DNA from: Acidimicrobiaceae bacterium
Lineage (GTDB): Bacteria; Actinomycetota; Acidimicrobiia; Acidimicrobiales; RAAP-2
NCBI GenBank assembly: GCA_003133325.1
Contig: PKXA01000052.1
Coordinates: 19,487-83,486, forward strand
Reading direction: 5' to 3'
Length of the DNA stretch: 64,000 bases
Position numbers and translations under genes: made by a program. The notes beneath the pieces were generated by a model, which was not told the origin of the DNA, made no database searches, and saw nothing but the letters and a program-made list of their open reading frames with translations. Of this stretch, positions 53,200-61,711 are shown piece by piece. Each line of letters opens with the position of its first letter. Position 1 is the first letter of the stretch.

Positions 53200-55914
53200 T
53201 CAGTCGAGGCGGAGGGTGGCGATCCCGTGGGCTCGGAGTTCGAACCGACCGTCGAAGGGCAGGAGGGGCCGGCCTCGTAGGTCGACCAACCAACCCGATC
53301 GACCGTCGACCTCCACCACGGTGGGGAGGTCGCCCGGGTTGAACACCCGCAGCTCGAGGGCACCGGCCTCTCGTCGTATCGAGGACACCTCCGCACCCCG
53401 GATGGTGAGCGGCGACCCCGAGGCGGGTCGTGCGCCACCGCCGAAGGAGCCCACCGTCAGCAGGGGTACGAGGACGTCATCGGCCAATCGGTAGGGATTG
53501 GTGTCGTCGACCGACAGCGCATACCTGGCCTCGACCGGGCCGATCATCTGGGGGCCCTCGATGGGGGTCATGGGGCCAGCCGGGAGGGGACGGGTGCTCA
53601 TCCCGAATCGGGACAGCATTCCGGTGGACCGGAGCAAGGTGAGGGCCAGGCCGGTTGCCCGCGGCTCGGAGTCGCCAACGCTCACGATGTCGACGAGTTC
53701 GTACTCGAGGAGCCCCTCGTGGATCACCGTCAACCCCCCGGCCGACACGAAGCGGCGCGAAGGAAAGGTGGGGGTGCCGAACTCGTCTTGTCGGCCCTCG
53801 GCCTTCAATCCGCGTTCGACGACGGTGAATGCGCACTCGGCTCGTGAGGCCATGGCCGGTTCGGGTAGCGGGAAGTGAGCACGCAGCCGGTGGTCTCTCG
53901 AAGGATTGTCGAAGGTGGTGTGCACCCTTGTCATCGTTTCGTCGGCCCGGAGCTCCAAGGTGGTGGTGACTTCGGTGGTGCGTGATCCGACCCGGGCCCG
54001 CCGGTCGCCATCCACCCGTTCGGGCCAGGTGTAGGTGGAGGTCACGATCACGGTGCCCCGCACCGGGCCCCGGTCTCCAATGGCGACGCTCACCGAGTCG
54101 GGAGTGTCCACCGTGGTGTCGTTGGCCGGCGGAGAGTAGTTGTAGGTATCCCCATGGTCACCCCCGTCGACCAACCGGCCGTAGCCGGGCACCCCATCGA
54201 GGGAGAAGGTGCCGTCGCCGGGATTGACCACCACCGTCATCAGGCCGTTGGAAAGGGTCACACCAGAATCCGAGTCACCGGCGACGGAGACCGGGCAGGC
54301 GAGACGGGCGGGCACAAACCCGGCCCACCCGAACCCCGGGACCGACTCCTGGCGAGCGAGGATCCGCCGCATCGCCGGTTGGTCGATCGTCACTCGGACT
54401 TCGGTGTCGGGGTAGGCGGTGAGCCGGGTGAACAACTCCCGTTTGATCTCTTCGATGGGCACCCCCTCGGCAGCCTCGGGCCCGATGGTGAGGGTGATGC
54501 CGAGACCGGTGTCGTCTTCGGTCAGCGACACCCCGGTCACGTAGGTGTCGTCGTCGATGCGCGACCCCTGAATCAGTCCGAGCATGCTGACGACCGTGGC
54601 GCCACTGAGGGTGATGGTGCCGGGGAGACTGGCCCGCTGGGAGATCACCTGGACATCCGGCCCCGGGTCGCCGACGGCCGGTACCACCAGTTCCACCATG
54701 CCCGCCCGGTCGCCGGCGGCCGGATTGACCACGGCGGTCCCCGGTTCGGTGAGCGAGGCGCCGATGGCAGCCAGTGCTTCACCGGTGAGGCCGTCACCTA
54801 CATTGCGAGCCTCGGCGTAGCGGTGGAGCACGGCGTCGACCACCTCGTCCACCGAGCAGGCGCAGATCGAGTCGTGGGCGGCGTTGCGGATCATCAGCTT
54901 CCACGCCACATCGAGAAATGCCCCCGGCCAGCCGGCCCCGGGGAGGTAGAGGGCACTGAGCGGTTCGGCCAGCCGTTCGAGCGACCGTTCGGATCGCGCC
55001 GCCGCCTGTTTCACGTCGACCCGGTTCGACCCTACGCCCATCAACAGATTCGAGCGGTATCCCGAGCGGAGCTCTCCCTTCCACTCGGGCAGGTCATCGC
55101 TGGTGAAGTCACTGAGGTAGTCGGGCAGTGAGCTGATACAGAGTTCGAACTCATCCTGCATCTCATTGACCTCGGCGACCACCCGGCCCAGCCAGGGCTG
55201 GGGACGTTGGTGATCGGTGCCGTTCATGAACAGCACCGGTGCATCGTCGGCCAGGAACGACCCGATCTCATCCATGTGGGACCGGAGCCGACGGACGAGG
55301 GCCTTGGCATCGTCGGGCACGGCCGCACCGTTCCCGTATCCGGCAATGAGGTACTCGGCCCTGACCCGCGTCCGGTCGGGCGCCTCCCAGACGAACGCCG
55401 AGGTGTCGATGGCCGACGGGACCCCTCGCCACACCACTGCATGGTGCAGCCCGGCCAACGAAAGAATCTGTGGCATCTGGGCGATGTGTCCGAACATGTC
55501 GGGGAGGTAGCCCACATCCATCACCCCTCCGAAGGCGGTGCCCCGTCTGATGCCGGCCTGCAGGTCGCGGACGATGGTTTCGCCCGAGATGAGGAACTCG
55601 TCCATCAGGATGTACCACGGACCCAGGGTGAGCCGTCCGGCGGTTGCCAGCGCGTTCAAGCGCTCCTCGTTCTCGGGGCGGATCTCGAGATAGTCGTCGA
55701 TGACCGCCAGTTGGCCATCGAGGAGGAAGGTCTTGTAGGAGGGATCCCGTTCCAGAAGGTCAATCAGGCCATCGATCAGATGAACCAGCTTCAACCGGAA
55801 CGTCTGGAACGGGTCATACCACTCCCGGTCCCAGTGGGTGTGGGGGACGACGGCGATGCGTCGGGGCGCCGATGGCCGCCCCCCAGCTTCAGAGGCTGAC
55901 GTCGAAGAGGTCAT
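53200..55914 (-). CDS. Alpha-mannosidase, glycoside hydrolase family 38
   Basis: A 904-residue enzyme. The GH38 catalytic domain covers residues 20-280 with VPHTHWDREWYDPFQTFR (zinc His and Asp) and GYLPDMFGHIAQMPQIL (nucleophile Asp). The middle helical domain and the C-terminal beta-sandwich follow. It removes alpha-linked mannose, perhaps from glycans or mannosylated lipids. No signal peptide, so it is cytoplasmic. It starts 4 bases before the end of an 84-residue helical protein gene, so the two are translated together. Confidence 0.9.
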   Translation of the reverse strand: MTSSTSASEAGGRPSAPRRIAVVPHTHWDREWYDPFQTFRLKLVHLIDGLIDLLERDPSYKTFLLDGQLAVIDDYLEIRPENEERLNALATAGRLTLGPWYILMDEFLISGETIVRDLQAGIRRGTAFGGVMDVGYLPDMFGHIAQMPQILSLAGLHHAVVWRGVPSAIDTSAFVWEAPDRTRVRAEYLIAGYGNGAAVPDDAKALVRRLRSHMDEIGSFLADDAPVLFMNGTDHQRPQPWLGRVVAEVNEMQDEFELCISSLPDYLSDFTSDDLPEWKGELRSGYRSNLLMGVGSNRVDVKQAAARSERSLERLAEPLSALYLPGAGWPGAFLDVAWKLMIRNAAHDSICACSVDEVVDAVLHRYAEARNVGDGLTGEALAAIGASLTEPGTAVVNPAAGDRAGMVELVVPAVGDPGPDVQVISQRASLPGTITLSGATVVSMLGLIQGSRIDDDTYVTGVSLTEDDTGLGITLTIGPEAAEGVPIEEIKRELFTRLTAYPDTEVRVTIDQPAMRRILARQESVPGFGWAGFVPARLACPVSVAGDSDSGVTLSNGLMTVVVNPGDGTFSLDGVPGYGRLVDGGDHGDTYNYSPPANDTTVDTPDSVSVAIGDRGPVRGTVIVTSTYTWPERVDGDRRARVGSRTTEVTTTLELRADETMTRVHTTFDNPSRDHRLRAHFPLPEPAMASRAECAFTVVERGLKAEGRQDEFGTPTFPSRRFVSAGGLTVIHEGLLEYELVDIVSVGDSEPRATGLALTLLRSTGMLSRFGMSTRPLPAGPMTPIEGPQMIGPVEARYALSVDDTNPYRLADDVLVPLLTVGSFGGGARPASGSPLTIRGAEVSSIRREAGALELRVFNPGDLPTVVEVDGRSGWLVDLRGRPLLPFDGRFELRAHGIATLRLD

Positions 55915-56165
55915 GGGGCGAGGGGGCCGTGCTCCGCTTCGTATTTTTCGAGTTCGCCGACGATGCGCGCCGCATCGGCCGTGGTCTGGTCGGTGGAGCG
56001 GCCCTCGTGATCGGCGTACGCGGCGGCCCCCAGTTGACGCAGGAGGTCGTCGGCGTTGCGCTTGGCCTGGACGGCATCGAGCTTGGCCTGGCCGGCCTTC
56101 CCTGCCTCGCTGGCTTTGGCCAGCCCGACTTCCGCCTGTGCCTTTACCTTGTCCATGAACCCCAT
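55911..56165 (-). CDS. Small helical protein upstream of the mannosidase
   Basis: An 84-residue protein, almost wholly helical and Ala/Lys/Glu-rich: MDKVKAQAEVGLAKASEAGK, then RQLGAAAYADHEGRSTDQ. ATG 56165 has GGAGGATCC as ribosome site. It overlaps the mannosidase gene by 4 bases. Probably a membrane-associated or scaffold-like helix bundle; the function is unknown. Confidence 0.65.
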   Translation of the reverse strand: MGFMDKVKAQAEVGLAKASEAGKAGQAKLDAVQAKRNADDLLRQLGAAAYADHEGRSTDQTTADAARIVGELEKYEAEHGPLAP

Positions 56166-56387
56166 GGATCCTCCTCTCCGCCGCCCGCGCTTGCCGCTGG
56201 CGTTCGACCGAATCGTAGAACGTCGGAGGGGTGCCGTGCTCCCTGGGGCCCTGTTGGGCCAGGACAACCCCGACGGGTCCGGCGCGCTAGACATCCACCC
56301 ATGGGTCCGGGCCGGGAAGGTGGGGGGCAACTGCGTACGTGGAGGGATCACCTGCCGTCGGGGAGCCGGCTCCAAGCCTCTGACCTG

Positions 56388-57878
56388 GTGACTTCGGGGA
56401 CGTTGGTCCGGGCGTGGGCGGACCGGTGGGGGGCCGATCCCGAGGCGCCGGTACTGATGGACGCGGCGCCGACGGCCGGGCCCTCCTCACCGGCCGGGCT
56501 GGCTCATCGGCCCGGCACCTGGTGGTCGGCGGAGGAGTTCGACGCGGCGACCCGCCGGGCGGCCGGGCGGCTGGTGGCGGCCGGCCTTCGGCCTGGCGAC
56601 CGTGTGTTGTGGTCCACCGGATCATCGGTGTCCTCGATCATCTGCCATGTGGCCGCGCTGCGGGTCGGGCTGGTGGTGGTGCCGGCCAACACCGCCTACA
56701 CCCAACCTGAGATCGCCTACATCGTGTCCGACACCGGTCCGGCGGCTGTCATCGTCGATGACCCGAAGCGAGGGCGATGGGCCAGGGATGCCTCCGAGCG
56801 GGACCTGATCGTGACGGGACCCGATCTCGACCTTCCCGACGGGGAGCCGGGCCGGCTCGACGCTGCCCTCCCCGACGACCCGGCGCTCATCTGTTTCACC
56901 TCCGGCACCACCGGAGCTCCCAAAGGGGCGGTCCTGTCCCACCGCAACCTGTTGGCGGCCACCCGGGCCGTGTGCTTGGCATGGAGATGGACCCCCGCCG
57001 ATCGCCTCATCCATTGCCTTCCGGTCTTCCACGCCCATGGTCTGTGCGTCGGTATCTACGGGACCTTGGTGTCGGGAGGGTCGGCATTGCTTCTTCCGGG
57101 TTTTGATCCCGATGCGGTCGTCGATGCCGCTTCGATCCACCACGCCTCCCTGTTCTTCGGGGTTCCGACCATGTACCACCGCCTGGTCCGCTCGGCCCGG
57201 GCAGCCGAGATGGGTCGGCTCCGACTCTGCGTCTCCGGCTCTGCTCCGTTGGCGGCCGATCTGCACCGTGAGATATCGGCCGCCATCGGCATGTCCGTGC
57301 TCGAGCGGTACGGGATGACCGAGACCCTGATGAACGCGTCCAATCCGTATGACGGGGAACGCCGTCCCGGATCCGTGGGCTTCCCGCTCCCGGGGGTAGA
57401 GGTGAAGCTGGCCGGGGATGGGGAAATCGGCGTACGAGGGGCCAACGTGTTCGATGGCTATTGGGAGCGCCCTGCCGCCACCACCGACGCCTTCGAAGAC
57501 TCCTCCGATGGTGGGGGACGATGGTTTCGTACCGGCGATCTCGGTACCATCGATGATGGCTACCTCACCATTCGCGGTCGATCCAAGGAGCTGATCATCA
57601 CCGGCGGCTTCAATGTGTATCCGAGCGAAGTCGAAGAAGTTGTACTCACTCATCCCGGGGTGGCCGAAGTGGCAGTGACCGGCACACCGTCCGACGAGTG
57701 GGGAGAGGTGGTCACCGCCTGGATTGTCGGCAACGGGCGCGCCCCGTCGGCGGAAGAACTATCCGCCTACACCGCCGACCGGCTGGCTGGCTACAAGCGA
57801 CCCCGGATCGTTCATGTCATAGACGCCCTGCCCCGGAATGCTCTGGGCAAGGTGGTCCGGAGCGAACTCGGGCGATGA
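56388..57878 (+). CDS. Acyl-CoA synthetase, malonyl-CoA synthetase (MatB)-like
   Basis: A ~496-residue ANL ligase. Phosphate loop ICFTSGTTGAPKGAVLSHRN, then LPVFHAHGLCVG, ERYGMTETLMN and FRTGDLGTIDDGYLTIRGR. GSVGFPLPGVEVKL and the short N-terminus are like MatB/ACSF3, which make malonyl- or methylmalonyl-CoA. GTG 56388 is a tentative start; no strong ribosome site. It overlaps rnhB by 4 bases. Confidence 0.82.
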   Translation: MTSGTLVRAWADRWGADPEAPVLMDAAPTAGPSSPAGLAHRPGTWWSAEEFDAATRRAAGRLVAAGLRPGDRVLWSTGSSVSSIICHVAALRVGLVVVPANTAYTQPEIAYIVSDTGPAAVIVDDPKRGRWARDASERDLIVTGPDLDLPDGEPGRLDAALPDDPALICFTSGTTGAPKGAVLSHRNLLAATRAVCLAWRWTPADRLIHCLPVFHAHGLCVGIYGTLVSGGSALLLPGFDPDAVVDAASIHHASLFFGVPTMYHRLVRSARAAEMGRLRLCVSGSAPLAADLHREISAAIGMSVLERYGMTETLMNASNPYDGERRPGSVGFPLPGVEVKLAGDGEIGVRGANVFDGYWERPAATTDAFEDSSDGGGRWFRTGDLGTIDDGYLTIRGRSKELIITGGFNVYPSEVEEVVLTHPGVAEVAVTGTPSDEWGEVVTAWIVGNGRAPSAEELSAYTADRLAGYKRPRIVHVIDALPRNALGKVVRSELGR

Positions 57879-58534
57879 GTGCCATGGCCCGCCCCTCCAC
57901 CGAGGCCGAACTGTCGCTGGTGAATGAAGGGTTCGACATTATTGTCGGCCTCGATGAGGTCGGCCGGGGTGCCTGGGCCGGTCCGGTGTCGGTGGGGGTG
58001 GCGCTCATTCCCATGGAGGTGCCTCCACCCGAAGGCCTGCGGGATTCGAAGTTGGTCGCCGAGCACCATCGCGAGGCCTTGTTCCCGCTGGTAGCAGCCT
58101 GGTGCATGGACTGGTCGGTAGGCCACGCCGGACCCGAAGAGTGTGATCAATGGGGGATGACCATCGCCCTGAGGTTGGCGGCGCGACGGGCATTGGCCGG
58201 GCTGTCGTGCATTCCCGACGTGGTGCTTGTCGACGGCGGCTTCGACTACGTGACCGAACCCGGCAGCGGAGATGCCGGGGTTGGTTTGAAGCCGGAGGTT
58301 CGAACCCTGGTCCGGGGCGACGCCACCTGCACCTCGATTGCCGCCGCATCGATCGTGGCCAAGGTGACCCGGGATCGGATGATGCGCGACCTGTCCGAAA
58401 GCTTTCCGGCCTTCGACTTCGATCGGAACAAGGGATATCCATCTCCGACCCATCGAACCGCGTTGGCCGGACGCGGATTGACGGCTATCCATCGCCGGTC
58501 CTGGTCCTACGTGGAGAACCTGCCGTACCGCTGA
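57875..58534 (+). CDS. rnhB: Ribonuclease HII
   Basis: A 219-residue enzyme that cuts RNA embedded in DNA hybrids and removes misincorporated ribonucleotides. The active-site residues are in GLDEVGRGAWAGPV (Asp, Glu), VVLVDGGFDY (Asp) and the IAAASIVAKVTRDRMM segment (Asp). RDSKLV is the primer-junction-sensing loop. Start ATG 57875 overlaps the synthetase stop. Confidence 0.93.
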   Translation: MSAMARPSTEAELSLVNEGFDIIVGLDEVGRGAWAGPVSVGVALIPMEVPPPEGLRDSKLVAEHHREALFPLVAAWCMDWSVGHAGPEECDQWGMTIALRLAARRALAGLSCIPDVVLVDGGFDYVTEPGSGDAGVGLKPEVRTLVRGDATCTSIAAASIVAKVTRDRMMRDLSESFPAFDFDRNKGYPSPTHRTALAGRGLTAIHRRSWSYVENLPYR

Positions 58535-58894
58535 GAGGGAAGTGGTTGCATGCCGGCCGCCCACGGTATTGGACGGTATCGAACAGACCGGAAGATGGTG
58601 CCATCGGGAGATCAGGAGGGAACCGGAACCTTCATCGGTTCGACGGGCTCACGGTGAAGGTGGCCGTGCAGGGGGTGCAGTCGTTGACAAAGGGAATCGG
58701 TCCCGACGGCGAATACGCCGGCGTGAAGTCGTGGAGCAACCCGGCCGCCCAATACCGGCGCGGCTACAAGGATTGACATCGGAGGAGCCCGTGCCGATCG
58801 CAAGGACTCGGGGTGGTCGGTCATTTCCTCACCACGCCCCAGTGCACTGCACTGCAACTGCACTGCGCCGCTTGGTGGAACGAAGGAACAGTCT
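58535..58894. other. Intergenic stretch between rnhB and the acyl-CoA dehydrogenase gene
   Basis: 360 bases between convergent genes. A rightward frame ends with GIGPDGEYAGVKSWSNPAAQ and then YRRGYKD at about 58776. It has no start and no recognised family; it could be the tail of a lost gene. No strong terminator was seen. Confidence 0.35.
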
Positions 58895-60130
58895 CTATTT
58901 CGGGATTGGTTCTTTCGGCAGACCGAGCACCCGTTCGCCGATGATGTTGTGCAATACCTCATCGGTGCCACCGGCCACCCGCATCCCCGGTACGCCCAGA
59001 AAGAACTCGGACCATGCGTAGGTGCCCCATCGTCCGTTGTCGGCGATCAGTTCGGGTCCGAGAACCGATGAGAGCAGTTCGTAGGTGCGAACCATGTTGG
59101 CGGTGAGCGACAACTTGCCCAGGGACATTTCCGGCCCCGGCAGTTGGCCGGCCGCGACCTTGGCCATGGAGCGGAGGTTGGTATACGCCGCCACCCGATC
59201 GTGGATGATCACGTCGGCAAGCTGCTGACGAATGAGGGGATCGTTGGCCCGTCCCTGGGCCCGGGCCAGTTCGATGAGGCGCTGTGAGGAGTGCAGTCCG
59301 ACACCACCGCCCCCTCCGCCGATGGCGGCCCGTTCATTCATCAGGGTGGTGAGAGCGACAGTCCAGCCTCCGTTCACATCGCCCAGTCGATGGGTATCGG
59401 GGATTCTCACATCGGTGAAGAAGACCTCGTTGAACGACGCCCCACCTGTCATCTGGCGCAAGGGTCGCACCTCGACGCCGGGCGCATGCATGTCGACGAC
59501 AAAACCGGTCAGTCCTCGGTGCTTGGGCTGATCGGGGTCGGTGCGACAGATGATCTCCCCGATATCGGAGTACTGCGCGCCGGAGGTCCAGACCTTCTGC
59601 CCATTCACGATCCATTCGTCCCCATCGCGGACTGCCCGGGTCTGAAGGGATGCCAGGTCGGAACCGGCCGCCGGCTCGCTGAAGAGCTGGCAGCCCACGA
59701 TGTCGCTCCGGTGCATTTGGCGGAGGTAGGCCTCTTTCACCTCTTCGGTGGCGTGAGCCAGAATGGTGGGGGCCACCATCCCCAGCCCGATCCCGAACGG
59801 AGCCTGTGACGGAGCCCGGTAATCGGCGGCCACCGAGTTGTAGATGCGTTGGTAGGAGCGGGGAAGTCCCCGGCCCCCATAGGTCTCGGGACCGGTGATC
59901 CATCCGAATCCGCCGTCGAAGACAGTTCGTGCCCACTCTTTGGCATTGGCGACGTCAGAGGCCTCCTCCTCGGGGGTGCGCTCGGGGAACAGACCCACAT
60001 AGTCGGACCCTTGGCCCCACACGAAGTTCTCGGCCGTCCGGCGCGGGAGATGAGCGTCGAGGAAGGTACGGACTTCGCCTTCGAACTGCTCTTCGGTGAT
60101 CTGGGTCGTGTCAGCGGCAGTAGTGGTCAT
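58895..60130 (-). CDS. Acyl-CoA dehydrogenase
   Basis: A 411-residue FAD-dependent enzyme of the ACAD family. GCQLFSEPAAGSDLASLQTRA and VNGQKVWTSGAQYSD are the FAD/substrate-binding motifs; VGGTDEVLHNIIGERVLGLP is replaced here by AGGTDEVLHNIIGERVLGLP at the C-terminus. It forms a 2,3-double bond in an acyl-CoA. ATG 60130 follows GGGGAT. It may serve the steroid/lipid block at 5-11 kb, but no KstR-like site lies in its upstream region. Confidence 0.9.
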   Translation of the reverse strand: MTTTAADTTQITEEQFEGEVRTFLDAHLPRRTAENFVWGQGSDYVGLFPERTPEEEASDVANAKEWARTVFDGGFGWITGPETYGGRGLPRSYQRIYNSVAADYRAPSQAPFGIGLGMVAPTILAHATEEVKEAYLRQMHRSDIVGCQLFSEPAAGSDLASLQTRAVRDGDEWIVNGQKVWTSGAQYSDIGEIICRTDPDQPKHRGLTGFVVDMHAPGVEVRPLRQMTGGASFNEVFFTDVRIPDTHRLGDVNGGWTVALTTLMNERAAIGGGGGGVGLHSSQRLIELARAQGRANDPLIRQQLADVIIHDRVAAYTNLRSMAKVAAGQLPGPEMSLGKLSLTANMVRTYELLSSVLGPELIADNGRWGTYAWSEFFLGVPGMRVAGGTDEVLHNIIGERVLGLPKEPIPK

Positions 60131-60458
60131 ATCGGCAGATCCCCTTTGTTTCGGTCGATTTCTTGACCGTTCAGTCCAGACGCACGTCAGCGTATCGGTA
60201 GGACCGTCGGAGGGGTAACGACCCCGATCCGATCGATCGACACAGGGGGGACCCTCCTTGTGCAGCCGAGATATCGGATGCGTCGGCGGATATCCCCTCG
60301 AGTACTCTGTCTGGCCCGAGCTATACAATTCGATAGCCAAATTGAAGACGACCACCGGCGAGCAGGCACGGGGAGCGAGCCACCCTGCTCGCGCCCCCCC
60401 CGCCCGGGGACGGGTTCGAGAATGGCGGGTTCAATGGTTGCTGGTCGGTGAGGGAACC
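60131..60458. promoter_or_regulatory. Divergent promoter region of the dehydrogenase and the minor-pilin operon
   Basis: 328 bases between divergent genes. It holds a short inverted repeat CGGTC/GACCG around 60148-60165 that could bind a TetR-type repressor of the dehydrogenase. I found no clear -35/-10 pair for the pilin operon. Confidence 0.35.
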
Positions 60459-61058
60459 ATGGAGCCATGGCGCCAGGTGTTCGAGGGGGCGAAACTGCTC
60501 CGTTTGTTGCTAAAGCTGACGCTCTCATCAGCCGATAACCCACTGGTGCGCACCGGCCAAAAGTTTGTGAGGCATGAAATTTCGGATGCCGGGGTGTCAC
60601 TCATCGAAGTGATGGTGGCCATCACTGTTCTGGTCATCGTCCTTGTGCCCGCATTGTTGCTGGTCACAAGATCGACCAGAGCCGTCTACAACAATCAGTT
60701 CAAAGTGACCGCAGCCAGCCTCGCGAGCGGCCAGCTCGAAGCGGACCGCGCCTTGGCAGTCGAACGGACATTGCCCACACCGGCGTCATCCCCGCCGCAG
60801 GCTATCGGCGGGCCGACTATCGGCTCAGAGACCTACTCGATCACCCAGACGGCCGGTTGGTGCGTGCCACCCACCACCTCCAACGGGTCCTGGGCATCCT
60901 TCACGTCCACAGGTAGTTCGTACGCCTACGGCGTCGTGGTGAAGGTGACGTGGAAGGAAGACTCCACTGGAGTCCAAGTAGCCGGCGTGCTCACCACCCC
61001 GCAAGGGATGTTCGCCCCAGGGGCATACCCACCGTTCACAACGAACTGCCCACTATGA
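60459..61058 (+). CDS. Minor prepilin, PilV-like
   Basis: A 199-residue prepilin. A long 48-residue leader ends in ISDAG, followed by VSLIEVMVAITVLVIVLVPA: cleavage after Gly, Glu5 present. The globular part is beta-rich and short. ATG 60459 is preceded by GAGGG. It is the first gene of a three-gene operon; its stop overlaps the next start (ATGA). PilV-type proteins prime pilus assembly. Confidence 0.85.
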   Translation: MEPWRQVFEGAKLLRLLLKLTLSSADNPLVRTGQKFVRHEISDAGVSLIEVMVAITVLVIVLVPALLLVTRSTRAVYNNQFKVTAASLASGQLEADRALAVERTLPTPASSPPQAIGGPTIGSETYSITQTAGWCVPPTTSNGSWASFTSTGSSYAYGVVVKVTWKEDSTGVQVAGVLTTPQGMFAPGAYPPFTTNCPL

Positions 61059-61711
61059 CCAAGGCTCCCTCTACGCGGTGCGCAACACGTGACGACTCGG
61101 GCATGTCGCTTGTCGAGTTGATGGTCGCCATGACGTTGTTCGTCGTGGTGATGACAATCGGTTTTGTTGTGACGAGCACCGTGGTGAGAGTTACCTACAG
61201 CACTCAACGCAGCGGGTTTCTCACCGGTCCGGCTCAAAACGGGATGGAGACACTCCAGGGGTTCTTTTCCGGAGCGGTTCCCAACCAGACGATCTCCACT
61301 CCAAGTGGGCCAAACCTCTATGTCAATCAGTGCTCGGTCACGGCTCTCACCAGCACCGCAACCGACGTCTGGCTATGTGCCGTGCGCTCTGGCTCCAACA
61401 CCGCGTACAGCTACGAGATCCACTTCCCGAGTTCGACCTGTACTCCCAACGGCATCTGCACCCTGCAAATCGACCAGCAAGGTTCGGCCCAGCCGGTCGC
61501 GCAAATCGACAACGTGTGTGCACATTGTGCCAACGCGACAAATACGTCGTTCGGATTCACGCCCACGCCCGCCGATCTGTCCGTAATCCCTTTGGTGGCC
61601 ATCACGCTCACCATTGCCGCCCCAACTACTAACGGGAACGCCAATCCGTCCACGACCACCACGGTTGTTCGTCAAGTCATGTTGTCCAACTCTTTGGGAG
61701 GACTCCTATGA
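61055..61711 (+). CDS. Minor prepilin, PilW-like
   Basis: A 218-residue prepilin with leader ending DDSG and MSLVELMVAMTLFVVVMTIG after it (Glu5 present). It has Cys residues in NQCSVTALTS, LCAVRSG, STCTPNGICT and NVCAHCAN, suggesting disulfide-linked loops. It overlaps the upstream prepilin and the downstream glycine-rich protein by 4 bases each, so the three are translated as a unit. Confidence 0.85.
   Translation: MTKAPSTRCATRDDSGMSLVELMVAMTLFVVVMTIGFVVTSTVVRVTYSTQRSGFLTGPAQNGMETLQGFFSGAVPNQTISTPSGPNLYVNQCSVTALTSTATDVWLCAVRSGSNTAYSYEIHFPSSTCTPNGICTLQIDQQGSAQPVAQIDNVCAHCANATNTSFGFTPTPADLSVIPLVAITLTIAAPTTNGNANPSTTTTVVRQVMLSNSLGGLL

Noticed and set aside
58600-58776. Small gene after rnhB
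   Set aside because: The frame has no ribosome site or start that fits, and no recognised family. Kept only as a possible remnant.
60131-60458. KstR-like site upstream of the acyl-CoA dehydrogenase
   Set aside because: I looked for AACnnGTT in this gap and did not find it.
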